Shown piece by piece: positions 1-10,509 of a DNA stretch of 64,000 bases (the first letter of the stretch is position 1; the number at the start of each line of letters is the position of its first letter). Below the pieces are notes generated by a model. It was not told the DNA's origin, did no database searches, and saw nothing but the letters and a program-made list of their open reading frames with translations. The position numbers and the translations under genes were made by a program. Origin of the DNA: Rhizaria sp. SCN 62-66 (Eukaryota > Rhizaria, unplaced); contig MEDY01000044.1 of assembly GCA_001724265.1 (NCBI GenBank), positions 1-64,000 of the forward strand. Direction: 5' to 3'.

Positions 1-347
1 CAATTTATTCAAACAACAATCGGACGACGTTTAAAAAACCGTAAAAATCAACCACTATCTCTATAATTTTCGCTCACTATCTGTATAATCGACTGTACAA
101 GGATAATTGACATTGATCAATAATATACAACAACATGCAACCACGCTTAAGATATGAAGTATATTCATTAGGGTACCTGCGGAGTGACAAAGTGTAGATT
201 GTAGTCGACAAATGTGTACGCCTCGATTGTAACACAAATGAGCTGCGAGTTGTATTCTGGAAGAAGACACAACGACAAGTGATATGTAACCGATGACTAA
301 CTAGTACCGCTCTTGAAATGTGCAACTGTTTGTTTTTGTTGTTATAG
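1..347. other. AT-rich lead-in, probable intron end
   Basis: No convincing coding frame on either strand. The stretch ends in a pyrimidine-rich tract and a TATAG acceptor (343-347) that leads into the first exon of the B-box gene, so at least its right part is probably intron. The upstream exon is not visible and may lie outside the window. Confidence 0.45.
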
Positions 348-3243
348 GCTCAATTCGCGCTTCTCAACTCAGAGCCTTCCAATGCGACTGTTCCATTGCC
401 TTCCGCCGCTGTCGCAGCAGCAGCAACAGCAGCAACTGCAGCAGGCACTGCAATCGCCACTCACATCCTACCGAGCAAACCCAATGTACGTTTTTTTACA
501 GTTGCGTGTTCGTAATTATCACCTTTCTTTGACACTGACAAATGCAGTCTGTGCAAGTTATTCTTGAACACCAAGTACTCATGAATTGTACTGAACTGGA
601 TACCAGAGTTGTATCAGTACTGTAAGCTTAACACGTAAGTTACGATGCTCTGTGACGGTAATAATATTTTCCATCATCTGCGCTCATCTAATTCTTTCTG
701 CACCCCCGAAATCCATTATGTTCTTTTCCCAACTGCTTTGGACCTTTGATACTCGCATAGTACTGCCACCGGCACGACCACCCGATTGAGATCATCAACT
801 GGTGCGACACTTGCAACACCACCGCGTGCGCGCAATGCACATATCTGTTCGGCGAGCACAAGGATCACACGGGCCGCTTGCTCAGCAGCGTGCGCGCTGA
901 GCTGAAGACACGCGCAGAGCAGCTACCGCCGCAGCTGGCTCGCTTTGAACGCGACGTCAAGGTACGGATACACTTTGAAACACTTAAGTATTGCGAATCT
1001 CCCTCATAATAGCGTTTTCAGCGCAATTTAGGTGCTGTGTCTAAGTGTTATTGAGAAGAAAATATCAAGCAAAATTAGCATCTAAAAATGAAGCAAAATT
1101 ATCTCATATGCAATACGTTCTTGCATCGACTGTGTACTTGCAACTCAGGAGCGGAATGTCGATATGACTCACTTCAAGACCGAGGTCGAGGACGCGCATA
1201 CGGCTCTGCTTGACAAGAGCAAGTCCTTCACCGCCCAAGCCGCCGCCCCGCTTGCGACAGTGTTGTCGCAGCTCAAGCTTTACACCGCGCAGTCAATTAG
1301 TGCTGAAGAGAAGAGGCTCACAAAGGCACGCCGCAACCTCGAAGGCGTCAGCAGATCTGTTGCTGCGCCTGAGGTCACGGCAATGGCCGCACTTGTTGCA
1401 GCAAGCCCTGGCTGGCCCGCGAGCGTGGGCCCTGAGTTAAAAATCAGTAACATCAAGTAGTTGGTGAGCGCGCTTTCGCTGTTGACAAGCTTATCTCTAC
1501 AAGCGACGATGAGAGCGACGACGATGAAGACTGCCACATCGACGGTATTGTAAGCGCCCCATCTATTGTTAATTCTGCAATCAAAGCTGTAGATGCGGCT
1601 GCCTCTGTTGGCGTGTCCGTTGTTACTCCTCCTTTCACAACTGTTGCAAGTACCTTTGGCTGCGTAAACGTATCTGTTACTGTAGGCGTAAAGTCGGAAG
1701 GTAGTAACAAAGGTCAGACTCGCGGATTTGGTCAGGTGTGGTTAACAGGAGGCAATAATGATATGAGCGAGGATGCGAATGGAAGCAAGTCTCATGTGGA
1801 GTCCGACGTCAACGCTAAGAACGCAGCAACTATTGCTGGCTTAGAAAACGGACACACAGCCGTCATCAAGGTAGGCCTTCCAGCAGCACTAAACGTTGCG
1901 CCGTCTCAACACAATGCGAATAACACTATAGCAAGCAGCGACACTACTGTGTTGCGTGTACGTTGCGCTGTGTCGTTCCCTGACGTTTTCAGCAGGCGCG
2001 TGCATTGCAGCTGTGCGTTGATGTTATGGCGATTGAGATTGATGCACAAGTCGATGCCAGGCAGCAAAATGTAGTTTTTGCGCTGGAGGCCGAGACAAAT
2101 GTTTGGCAGGTTTGCAAGGTCGATTATGATAAGAGGATTCGTTTGCTAGAGTATGACAAGGAGACGTCGCAGAACAAGCAACGCGCGTTGGAGACTGAGA
2201 AGCTGAGTTGGCAGAAGTGCAAAGCCGATTATGATAAGAGGATTCGCTTGCTAGAGTCTGACAAGGAGGCTCTGGAGACTGAACTAGCGCCGCACCGGCA
2301 ACGAGTTGCTGATGAAGCATATAAAAAGGCTAAAGTGGAAGAGGAAGCCAAGGCAAAGGCAGAGGAAGATGAGGCTCGACGTCAAAACGCGCTGTGGGTT
2401 ACTTCATTAAAGTCTTCTGAATGGGTGGCCGAGTTTTACACGCACATTGCGTGTACTCTTGAGGAAAGCGGCTACCCGCGACGGCTCAATAGTCCGTGGA
2501 AAGCGCTTCCAGCCCCTGCGCGCAAACTTGGCGCGCCATCGTCAGCGGTACTTAGTGCACTGCAAAAAAAGGCGCGTGATCGCATTTTGTCTTACACAGC
2601 ATCAACTTTAAAAGAAAAATCCAATTCGGATTTGTTAATGCGGGCACAGTTTCTTTGCCCTGCCACGAACCAGAAAATCCGTTACAGTTTGGTAATCCGG
2701 CTTGATGATGCAAAGTTCCCCGCCAACGCCGCTTATGTTCGCGCCGCTGCGAGGAGCGGCAACTTGGGCGACTTAGTGCACCGTTTCGTGCCACGTGGCA
2801 ATTCTGCAGCAAAAAAGCTTTATGTCACGCTCTACGACTCTTAGTACAAAGGGGTATGTAAAAAAAAGCCTATAACGCTTCCTGACACTGATATCGTATA
2901 CGGAGAGTATACAGCACCTGGTGCTGACACGAGCCTGATCTATCCAGTCGGCACAGTACTCGTATATCCACGCATTACTGGAACGTCCAGTGGTGGCTCC
3001 CATGACACACCTGTATTCATCGTCTTCAAGCCCTGCGTAGCAAGTCTCCTGGGCGGTGCAGTGCCTGTCGGTTGCGTGATGTCGTGTGTGAAGGGGACAA
3101 CAGCGGCGAAAGCTGACAACAGTAGCATGCCATTCCATGATGATGTGTTGCGCTGTTTTGAGTCTTACTGCAGTTAGAAGAAGTGCTTTCAACAATCCAC
3201 TATCTCATGCTGCAAGTTTGAAAAAATTCATGGAATGAATTGA
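348..3243 (+). CDS. B-box zinc-finger, coiled-coil protein with shared C-terminal domain (5' partial, one frame slip)
   Basis: Four exons join in phase 0: 348-485, 761-961, 1149-1870 and 1993-3243. Exon 1 is Ala/Pro-rich. Exon 2 encodes a B-box type zinc finger (CHRH, then CDTC, CAQC and HKDH ligand groups), followed by a helical coiled-coil segment in exons 2-3, an acidic Ser/Asp patch near 1500-1535, a second charged coiled coil at 2080-2390, and a C-terminal domain (2410-3190) shared with 5038-5932 and 27558-30365. In-frame TAGs at 1458, 2842 and 3175 are read as Gln; the stop is TGA 3241-3243, with a polyadenylation signal 61 nt later. The frame slips by one base near 1461-1466, between ...SNIKQLV and ERAFAVDKL. 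This could be a sequencing error or early decay. B-box/coiled-coil proteins are often TRIM-like scaffolds, but no RING is visible here. The function of the C-terminal domain is unknown. Confidence 0.65.
2104..2295 (+). repeat. Two-copy tandem repeat, 105-nt spacing, in the coiled coil
   Basis: Two units start at 2104 and 2209. Both encode W-Q-x-C-K-x-D-Y-D-K-R-I-R-L-L-E-x-D-K-E, then ALETE. The second unit lacks eight residues before ALETE. The DNA is nearly identical across the shared core, suggesting a recent in-frame duplication. Confidence 0.8.
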
Positions 3244-3303
3244 ACGATATATTAGGAAGCGTTTCGAGGTCAATTAGTCAATGAAGTGTTGGGTAAGCGA
3301 CTT

Positions 3304-3314
3304 AATAAAATAAA
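3304..3314 (+). promoter_or_regulatory. Overlapping AATAAA polyadenylation signals
   Basis: Two overlapping AATAAA hexamers (3304-3309 and 3309-3314) lie 61 nt after the TGA at 3241-3243. They support that TGA, not the TAG at 3175, as the end of the B-box gene. Confidence 0.5.
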
Positions 3315-3341
3315 CATGAAAATCTCGCAACAATCACGAGC

Positions 3342-3974
3342 TCACTCGTTTACTCGTAGGTGTAGGTCGCTTCCTCTCACTGCGTCATACGCAGCGCCGA
3401 GCCAGTTGTTACATTTGCCAGTGTTCTTCTTGCCACCGCTGTTGACGTTAGCGCTACTTTCGGAAGCAGTCTTAGTGTTGTTGCAATCGTTGTCGTTGGC
3501 GTAGTTGTCATCATAAGTCATCGTAGGATCAATGATGGCCGGCGTGATGTCCAATACAATGGGTGCAACCAATGAAGGCTGCGGACTGCAAGGCGCGTGT
3601 TGTTGCAGTGGTTGCGAGTCTTGCGGTGGAAATTGCTGCTGAAGTTGCGGCTGTGGCGCGGCGCGTGACAACGGCAGCTAACGCAGGTTTCGTCTTCCAA
3701 ACGGTTGCGCTTGCAGCACGTTCTCATGTGACATCCGGGGAGCTGCAGACGTCACAGACGCGGAAGCTGCGTTCTACGTAGAAACCAAAACTGACATATT
3801 CTTGCGTGGCTGCAGTGGCACTTGTAACTGCCGACCGCTGAGAGCGTCTCGGTCTGTATGAATTGGGACTCGGTGATACGATACTGGATGAGACGAAAGC
3901 AGAGACAGAGTGTGTCGTCGCCGCAGAAAACGCACAAAAGGCTCTGCAAAGTAAGGCCGATTATACGGCGACAA
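3342..3974 (-). CDS. Possible gene, open only when TAG is sense
   Basis: Reading leftward from 3974, this frame stays open for 210 codons to a TGA at 3342-3344 apart from two TAGs (3774-3776 and 3678-3680). The first in-frame ATG is at 3797. The product would have a Gln/Pro-rich middle and an Asn/Thr/Ser-rich end with no recognised domain. A TAA lies just upstream (3981-3983), so the true start or an upstream exon is unresolved. Other frames on both strands here also have coding-like stretches, including a plus-strand Ala/Glu-rich run near 3843-3990, so this may instead be a decayed gene. Strand and product are uncertain. Confidence 0.3.
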
Positions 3975-5037
3975 GCCTTGTTAAGGGCTGAAAGCTAACG
4001 CGGGGTTGCGAGGGAGACGCAAGTAGTACGGAGGAGACACGGCGAGTGGGCCTGAGAATGCAAGCGTCATGAAATTCGTGTCTGACTCTAGAGCTGTGCA
4101 CAAAATAATCAGATTTGGATTTGACCGTACGTGCAGCACGCGTAAGACCACATTTCTTTTACAGTAAATACAAGTGCGCACTTTGACACACATTTGTGTG
4201 TACCATTCTGCAAAGGATGCTGCTTGAGCGAAACCATGATCTCAAGGCTCTGCGGCGAGGTTGCTTGAGTGATATGCGGATGCACGTTTTCAATGTTGCA
4301 AGGTTTAATTACAGAATAATGGTTGTTAGCAGAATATGTGAGTCAGTTGCATGCAAGAGCTTTTAAAGTGCCACGAGTCACAGCTTCAAGTTGATGTCGC
4401 ACCCGAACACATCAAGCGCTAGCTAGTAAAGAAATCAGTTAATGCACTGTGAATGCCGTGAGGCAACATTAACAAGTACACAAATTTGAAATATATTACG
4501 TGCTTAAGTGCCTTACGTGCTTGAGTGTAGCTTCACATGTGTATTCAAAGCAGGCTGCGCACAAAAACATGGGAGTTGCGTGTGTGGTGATATGTAGGTT
4601 GTCCTAAATTGCCTTGCAATAACACATATAACTTCATGTATTGATGGTTTATAAAGCTGCCGCACATTTTATATACCATCAATCACCGTTTAAAATAGTT
4701 CGATGTATTTATATGCCAATAGACCTCATGTGTCATCTTCAACCTTCGTCTCTAGAAGTGAGACATGTCGCTTAATACTACGAATTAGTGTCGAAGCTGT
4801 GGATCGCCGTGTGAAGGTTTACCTGTCAACAAAGCGAGTCGAGGCCCGGCATGTCTAACAACGGTACAAATCTCCTGCAGCATGGCATCAGAGCCCATGT
4901 TAGAGTGACTAATCATCATACCTTCACGCGCCCTCTGCGTACTTTTCTCTATTCGACCGCGCTGCAGTTTTATTTAGTTAGCCAATACACTAAGCGTGAC
5001 GCACGTACTTATCTTCATTTGATATACCATTTTCCAG
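3975..5037. other. Spacer with no gene seen
   Basis: AT-rich sequence. A minus-strand intron-like pair (donor GTACGG near 4129, acceptor CTCAG near 4052) could belong to the doubtful minus-strand gene. From about 4200 to 5037 no frame or RNA gene is supported. The right end (TTTTCCAG, ending at 5037) is a good splice acceptor for the next locus. Confidence 0.4.
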
Positions 5038-5932
5038 AACCAAGGCTCTCTCGCCAACGTCGCTCCACCTGAGACTGCTCACGCAGATGGCGCCACCGCT
5101 GAATCGTCGATCTTGTCGTCGCTGTCATCAGAGTCGTTGACATGGGAGTCCATAATGCAGTTCTCCGGCTGGGAACCCAAGTTTGATGCGCACATTGCGT
5201 GCACCCTCGAAGCCAGCGGCTACCCGCGTCGTCTCAAACGCGACCCATGAACGGAGGAGGTCGAGCCCTTCGCCGCCCCTGGACGACGAGCGGCTCCCTG
5301 CCAACGCCGCGCACGTCCGCGCTGCAATAGGGAACACGCTGGGACGCCTGCTGCACCAGTGCTTTGTTCCTCCGGGGCAAACCGCGGCGTCGCTGCCGTT
5401 CGTGACGTGGTACACTGGCGTGCTCCACTGCAGCTCGTAGACGCTCACGCTGCCGGACAGTGACATCGTCTACGGCGAGTACGCAGCGCCGGCCGCCAAC
5501 GCGGGTGTGGTGTATCCGGCCGGCACGAAGCATGTGCATTCGCGGGCAGTCGTTCCGGTCGACCCACCGTCGTGCGGCGGCGAGTGCGTGGCTGATACGC
5601 TGATGTTCCTCGTCTTCAAGCCGTGTGACGCGACGCTCTTGCGCGGCGCAGTGCCCGTTGACCGCGGGCTGTGCTGCTACACTGACTATGCGCAAGCGAA
5701 GGTGTATGATAGCGGGGACACTCCCTTTGACGAGGAGATGATACGGTGCTTCGAGAGGCCCTGTGCGCAGGAGACGTGCACTACGTACGAGTCAACAAAC
5801 AGGACAGACGTTCATTAGTGTTTATTAGGTTTGCCGAGAGTGACATGGCGCGCACCAGCGGTAATGTGCCTGTACGTGAACGGATTCGGAACTCAGTTTG
5901 TAGTTGCTCTATCGCGTGATGATGAATGCTAA
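5038..5932 (+). pseudogene. Broken 3' copy of the shared C-terminal domain
   Basis: After an acceptor ending at 5037, one frame (from 5038) encodes a Ser-rich linker and the domain start, including HIACTLEASGYPRR, then hits TGA at about 5248. A second frame (about 5258 onward) supplies the rest: LPANAAHVRAA, DIVYGEY, VFKPC and GAVPV. Against the copy at 348-3243, about 55 residues between the two parts are missing, so a frame-shifting deletion has broken it. In the second part TAG occurs at 5438 and 5816, and the frame closes at TAA 5930-5932. The B-box and coiled-coil exons were not found upstream. It is most likely a dead partial duplicate. Confidence 0.7.
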
Positions 5933-6783
5933 TTTCGAAATCTAGTGACCACTCACAATGGTGACTGGCGACTGTGAGTTCAAAGAGAGGTATGGGGCAA
6001 GGGGCTGAGAGCCGAGAGAAGGAGCAGATAACATAATACAATGTATACTATACTGGTGAGTATCGATCAAAAGGACACCACTTTTGACCACCTCAACTTC
6101 AACCGCCATCAGCCACCTCGCTCCTCGCCTTACAAACCGGATTTCACCACTTCACATCCTCACATGTGATGAAAACAAAATTTAAGGCCATTTTCGTTGC
6201 AAATGAATACTTGATTGACAAATATTTTGCGATTCAATTATAATGCAATGAGAGATATATAGATATGCGCTAAAATTTCCCTATATACGAAGAATAAGCC
6301 AAATTTCAGATACATTACTTCCTAGGAGCAACTCGGTCGCACGTGTCACTTGTGACAATTGGCGCGTATATCGGCGTATAAGCAGACAGAGAACTTGCGA
6401 GAGAGAGCGATAACAGTACATGATATAGCGCACATATTTTTTATCGTAACAATGCGCGTTAAAGCAAGTTCCTTCTGTTGTGAGTCATATCAGTGACGAA
6501 AGTCACTATTCCGAAACGAGCGTCGGGGCTGCTGTGGCCTCCAACACCAATGGTCAAAAACATGCGATTCCCATACCCAGTAACTGTAGAATTAAGTTTC
6601 ACAAAATGATTCAATTTCAAAACGAACGTTTTGTCATAATTATATAATTATACATCGCAAAACTTTATATTCACTCTGCTTCATTCCTTTTTCCTTCCGC
6701 CCAATTGCACTCTAACACAAAACTGAAACGGCTCTCCTCTCTACATTTTCCTTCCTTGACCCCCTTACTCACCCTAAAGCCCG
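5933..6783. other. Spacer and probable promoter of the next gene
   Basis: AT-rich, no supported coding frame. The last 100 bases before the ATG at 6784 become C/T-rich, which resembles a 5' untranslated leader; the same kind of leader precedes the gene at 9842. Confidence 0.4.
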
Positions 6784-9411
6784 ATGTCGCACTCTGCGGC
6801 ATTTCGGGAACACCACGCATTTGCTACTACTCAGGGCTCCGCGCCCGGTGCCCAGACTGTGCGCTTTACTCCGGTCTACGGTCCTCCACAGCCCTCCACT
6901 CAGATGAGCAGTCGCAACCCCAATGACAGTAGCACTAGGACGAGCAGTAGCACTCCCAGCTCGAGCGCGCAGCTACCGCAGTCGTTTTCTTCCTCCGCGC
7001 ACGTGCGGCGGTACCCCGCAGTATACTCTTCGACGGCGCAACACGCACTGCAGCATCTGGACAGCACACACCGCTCCGCCGAGGCCTCGGCGTGGGACGC
7101 GCCCACCACGGCCTTCGCCGAGCAGCTCCCGCCGCCGCGCCGCCGCTTCGTGCCCGCGCGCGCGCGCTCCGCGCTGGCCGCGATTCCTGCACTCGCACCC
7201 GTCGCCGCGCACAGCGGCCGGCCTCTGCGTGTCGACGTGGGCGTGAACCTGCCGCGCATCGCACAGCTCGACGCGGCCGTGCGGAGCCAGGTCCGCTTTC
7301 TGGACAAGATCGTGCCGCAGTACATCGCCGACGCGGATAACGACGGCGTCCCAGACAACTTTGACCCCGGCAACCCCCATCACGCCGCCGCGCAGTCGCA
7401 GGCTCAGTCGCCGTCGCAGTCTGAGCCGCCGCCCGCGCCCGTGACTGCGGCCGAAGTGCGCGCGATCGCAGCGGGCGCGCGGCCTAGCGCGCACGTGCAA
7501 GAGCTGCTGCGGCTGCGGCAGCTCTGGGACGCGTATGGGCGCGCGCAGTCGCGGGCCGTCGCGGAGCGGGTGGCCAGGGCCAGGGCTGCCGCCAACACGG
7601 CGAGCGCGCGCACTGCCTCTGCCTCTGCCTCTGCATCTGCGTCTGCGTCACAGTGCCAGAGTGGCGTACGCCACGGCAGTGTGGCGCATGGTGCGGACGG
7701 CTACACCAGTGCAAGGCAGCATCACCAACAGCTCAAACACTCACGTGACAGTGGCCCAGGGCAAGGGGGCCACAGTCACTCGGAGGGTCGGCCTCAGCTT
7801 CAGGGGGAACATGGGTTCGATGAGAACTACGCGCAGAGACGCGAGGCCGCTGCTGCTCGCGCCGCCGCTCGGGCCCAAGTCGTTTCTATGTTCATGACCC
7901 CTACTGGCAGCAACAGTAGCAACATTAACAGCGAGAGCAACAACAAATCCACCGCGGGCAACGGCTCCCGGTCGCGCCGCCACCTTGGCTTCTTCAGCTC
8001 TATCGGCGGCCTCGCCGGCAGCGACGGGAGCGCGGGCAGCGGCGGCGGCGGCAGCGCGCTCGAGGCCCGCGTGGCCCTGACGCGGCGCGCGCGGCGGCAG
8101 CAACTGGCTACGGCGGCGGCGTCGCGCGCGCAGGCCGGCGCGGCGGAGCGGATCGTGGCCGAGACGCGGGAGCAGGGGCGCCGCGGCAGGGCGGCAGCCG
8201 AGGCGCGCGCGGAGAAGCGGCGGCTCAAGCAACAACAGAAACAACAGCAGCAGCAGACGATTGTTGTGAAGGACGGTGTTGCTGTAGTCGTGAACAGTTA
8301 CAACGGCCAGGAGAATGATTTCGACGATGAGGACGAGGACGAGGACGAAGACGACGAGGGGCACATGGTCCTACAGTCGCTTTGCGCTGGCGCTGGCGCG
8401 GGCGCGGGCGCGGGGTCACTGGGGCTGGGCGACAAGACTGCGGGCGCAAAGACAGGGGCCGCTGGCGCTGGGGCAACTGGGGCAGGATTGGACCGTGAGG
8501 AGCAGATGTTGCCGCACACGATGGCCTTCGTCAAGGTACGCAGGAGTTTCTCGAACTTGTTTTCATGTTTACTGAGCTCAATGCATTGTTTCTACACGAC
8601 TCTCTTTGTATATTCAATTTAAACTCACTGGTTGCTTGCATTGTTCGTGTTTCGTTTTTTGCGTTGTTTCCCTCAACTTCAGGCCATCGGTCTGCGCGCG
8701 ACGCCGTGGCAGGTCTCGGTGCCCGCCGCGCACTCGGCGCCCGCCGTGGGGCCAGGATCGCTTGCGAACGACCTGCGCCCGCGCTCGCGCGCGCAGTCGC
8801 GGGCCCAGTCGTCGCGTCCACACTCAGGCCACCCACAGCCTCAGCCTCAGTCGCAGTTCACGCAGTCGCAGTCTCTGTCGCAGTCGCACTCTTTGCGCCC
8901 CCAGTCGTCCCACCATTACTCGTCCTACGACCGCGGGTCGGCGCCCAACACCGCGCGCGTGCTCACCGGGGGTTCTGGCAGCTACGACACCACAGCACGC
9001 TACAACGCCGCAGCACACGGCCAGTCTGCCGATGCCGCCGCGCCCGGTCACGCCGTGCTCGCGGGCGGATACACGGTCCCCGTCCCCACCCCGACCGGCG
9101 CCTCGAGCTTCAGTGGCGGCGGCGGCGCCTCGCGGCCCTCTCGCCCGGCCACCGCGCGCGTGAGCGTGGTGCCGCGCCGCGCGGCCTCCCCGCGCGCGGC
9201 GCTGGCGTCCCGCAACTTCGCCTTCGACAAGTCCGCCGCGCAGGCCGCGCAGGCCGCGCAGGCTTTTGCCGCGGCCGCCACGGGGCACTCTGCGCGCGGG
9301 TCGCCGCGGGGCGGGGCCGGGCGCGCGGGCGGCGGCGCGGCGAGCGAGGAGGTGCAGGAACCCGACCCGGTGTACGGGCCCCAATATGTGCTCCGCGTCA
9401 GGCCGGTTTAA
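6784..9411 (+). CDS. Low-complexity protein with a single thrombospondin-3-like calcium motif, function unknown
   Basis: Two exons (6784-8535 and 8683-9411) are joined in phase 0 across a GTACGC...TTCAG intron, giving about 826 residues and a TAA stop. I do not recognise the family. A conserved-looking block at about residues 140-200 ends in D-A-D-N-D-G-V-P-D-N-F-D (183-194), matching the thrombospondin type 3 consensus DxDxDGxxDxxD, but only once. The rest is Ala/Ser/Arg-rich, with an acidic Asp/Glu run (8321-8360), Gly/Ala repeats and SQSQ stretches. Short motifs PVYGP near the N-terminus and again near the C-terminus (DPVYGPQY) frame the protein. No TAG codon is used. A polyadenylation signal follows at 9496. 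No signal peptide is evident, which argues against a secreted thrombospondin-like role. Confidence 0.8.
8321..8360 (+). repeat. Acidic codon repeat (Asp/Glu run)
   Basis: GACGAG-type repeats encode an uninterrupted run of Asp and Glu in the protein at 6784-9411. It is followed within 40 bases by a Gly/Ala alternating repeat. Confidence 0.7.
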
Positions 9412-9841
9412 GCGCTGTAGTCCGCAGATATACGCCTTCAAGTATTTATAGTATATTTCTACATAGTTACGATTATTTCAAGTCGATTTTGTCTGAATAA
9501 ATCCCGATTGTATTTGTTTATCACAACAAGCATTTGCGTTTTTAAGTTCCCACCACAAACGCTTTTTGGCGAGACTGTCGTGCCGCAAAGATGGCCCGAG
9601 AGACGAGAATTCAGAAGGCAAAATCTACGCTGTCTCGTGTACTAAGACTTATCTGGCACGATATCTGATTGCTAAACCCAATGAATAACGCAAACCCAAT
9701 TTGGTTCACCCGCTGATTCCGCGACAAGCAGTCTCCACCCTTTCTTAAATCCCCTCTGCATCCTCAGCTCTGCGCTACCCCTTCTCACTTTGCACCTGCG
9801 CCCTGTCTTTCCCCGCATCACCTGCCACAGTACCATTCGGT
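9412..9841. other. Spacer with polyadenylation signal and C/T-rich leader
   Basis: AATAAA at 9496-9501 lies 85 nt after the TAA of the upstream gene. The final 100 bases before the ATG at 9842 are C/T-rich, as upstream of 6784. No gene seen. Confidence 0.5.
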
Positions 9842-10472
9842 ATGTCTGGCTTTTTTGACGACGACGAAGTCCCCGTCCCCGTTCCTGGTGCGGCTCAGGC
9901 CGCCCGCAGCGCCGCCCAGAGCGGCTCCGGCCGCGGCGGCAGCGCCTCTTCGCGCCGCGGCGGCCGTGGCGGCTCGGCGGGCGGCGCAGGCTCTGCGCTC
10001 TCGGAGGGCGCGGCGGCGCGCACCAACGACGCCATCTCCGCGTTCTACGCTGCGGCCGCGGTTGCCGCGGGCGACGCCGCTGACGGTGCGGCATCTGATT
10101 CGCAACAGAACAAGGGCGGTCGCGACAATAGTGCGGACAACAACAGTAGGAACAGTAACAACAACAATGCGCGGCAGAAGAAGCCTCCGCTGCAGCAGCA
10201 ACAGCAACACCAACATCAAGGTAGGCCACCATCAGAAGGAGGTAGTCGTGAACAGAACAGGAACAGTCACAGTAAACCTGACTCAAAGGATGCCAAAGAT
10301 CCCAAAGACGCCAAGGACGCGAGCAGCAACAAGAACAAGCCGAGGGACTCTAGGGACTCTGCCAAGGACGCTAATAAGGACAGCAGCAACAAGGATAGCA
10401 ACAACACCAGTAACTGCAGCTCCCGTCCCTCCGGCTACGACCGCAGCGACCGTGGCAGCGACCGCGGCGACC

Positions 10473-10509
<37 letters not shown>

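Noticed and set aside
1464-1503. A 40-nt intron (GTGAGC...ACAAG) to repair the B-box gene frame
   Set aside because: Joining these sites leads straight to a TGA. The only register-restoring acceptor would make a 26-nt intron.
8565-9500. Alternative plus-strand frame of 311 codons and overlapping minus-strand frames at 8824-9441
   Set aside because: Arg-rich shadow frames of the GC-rich second exon of the gene at 6784-9411.
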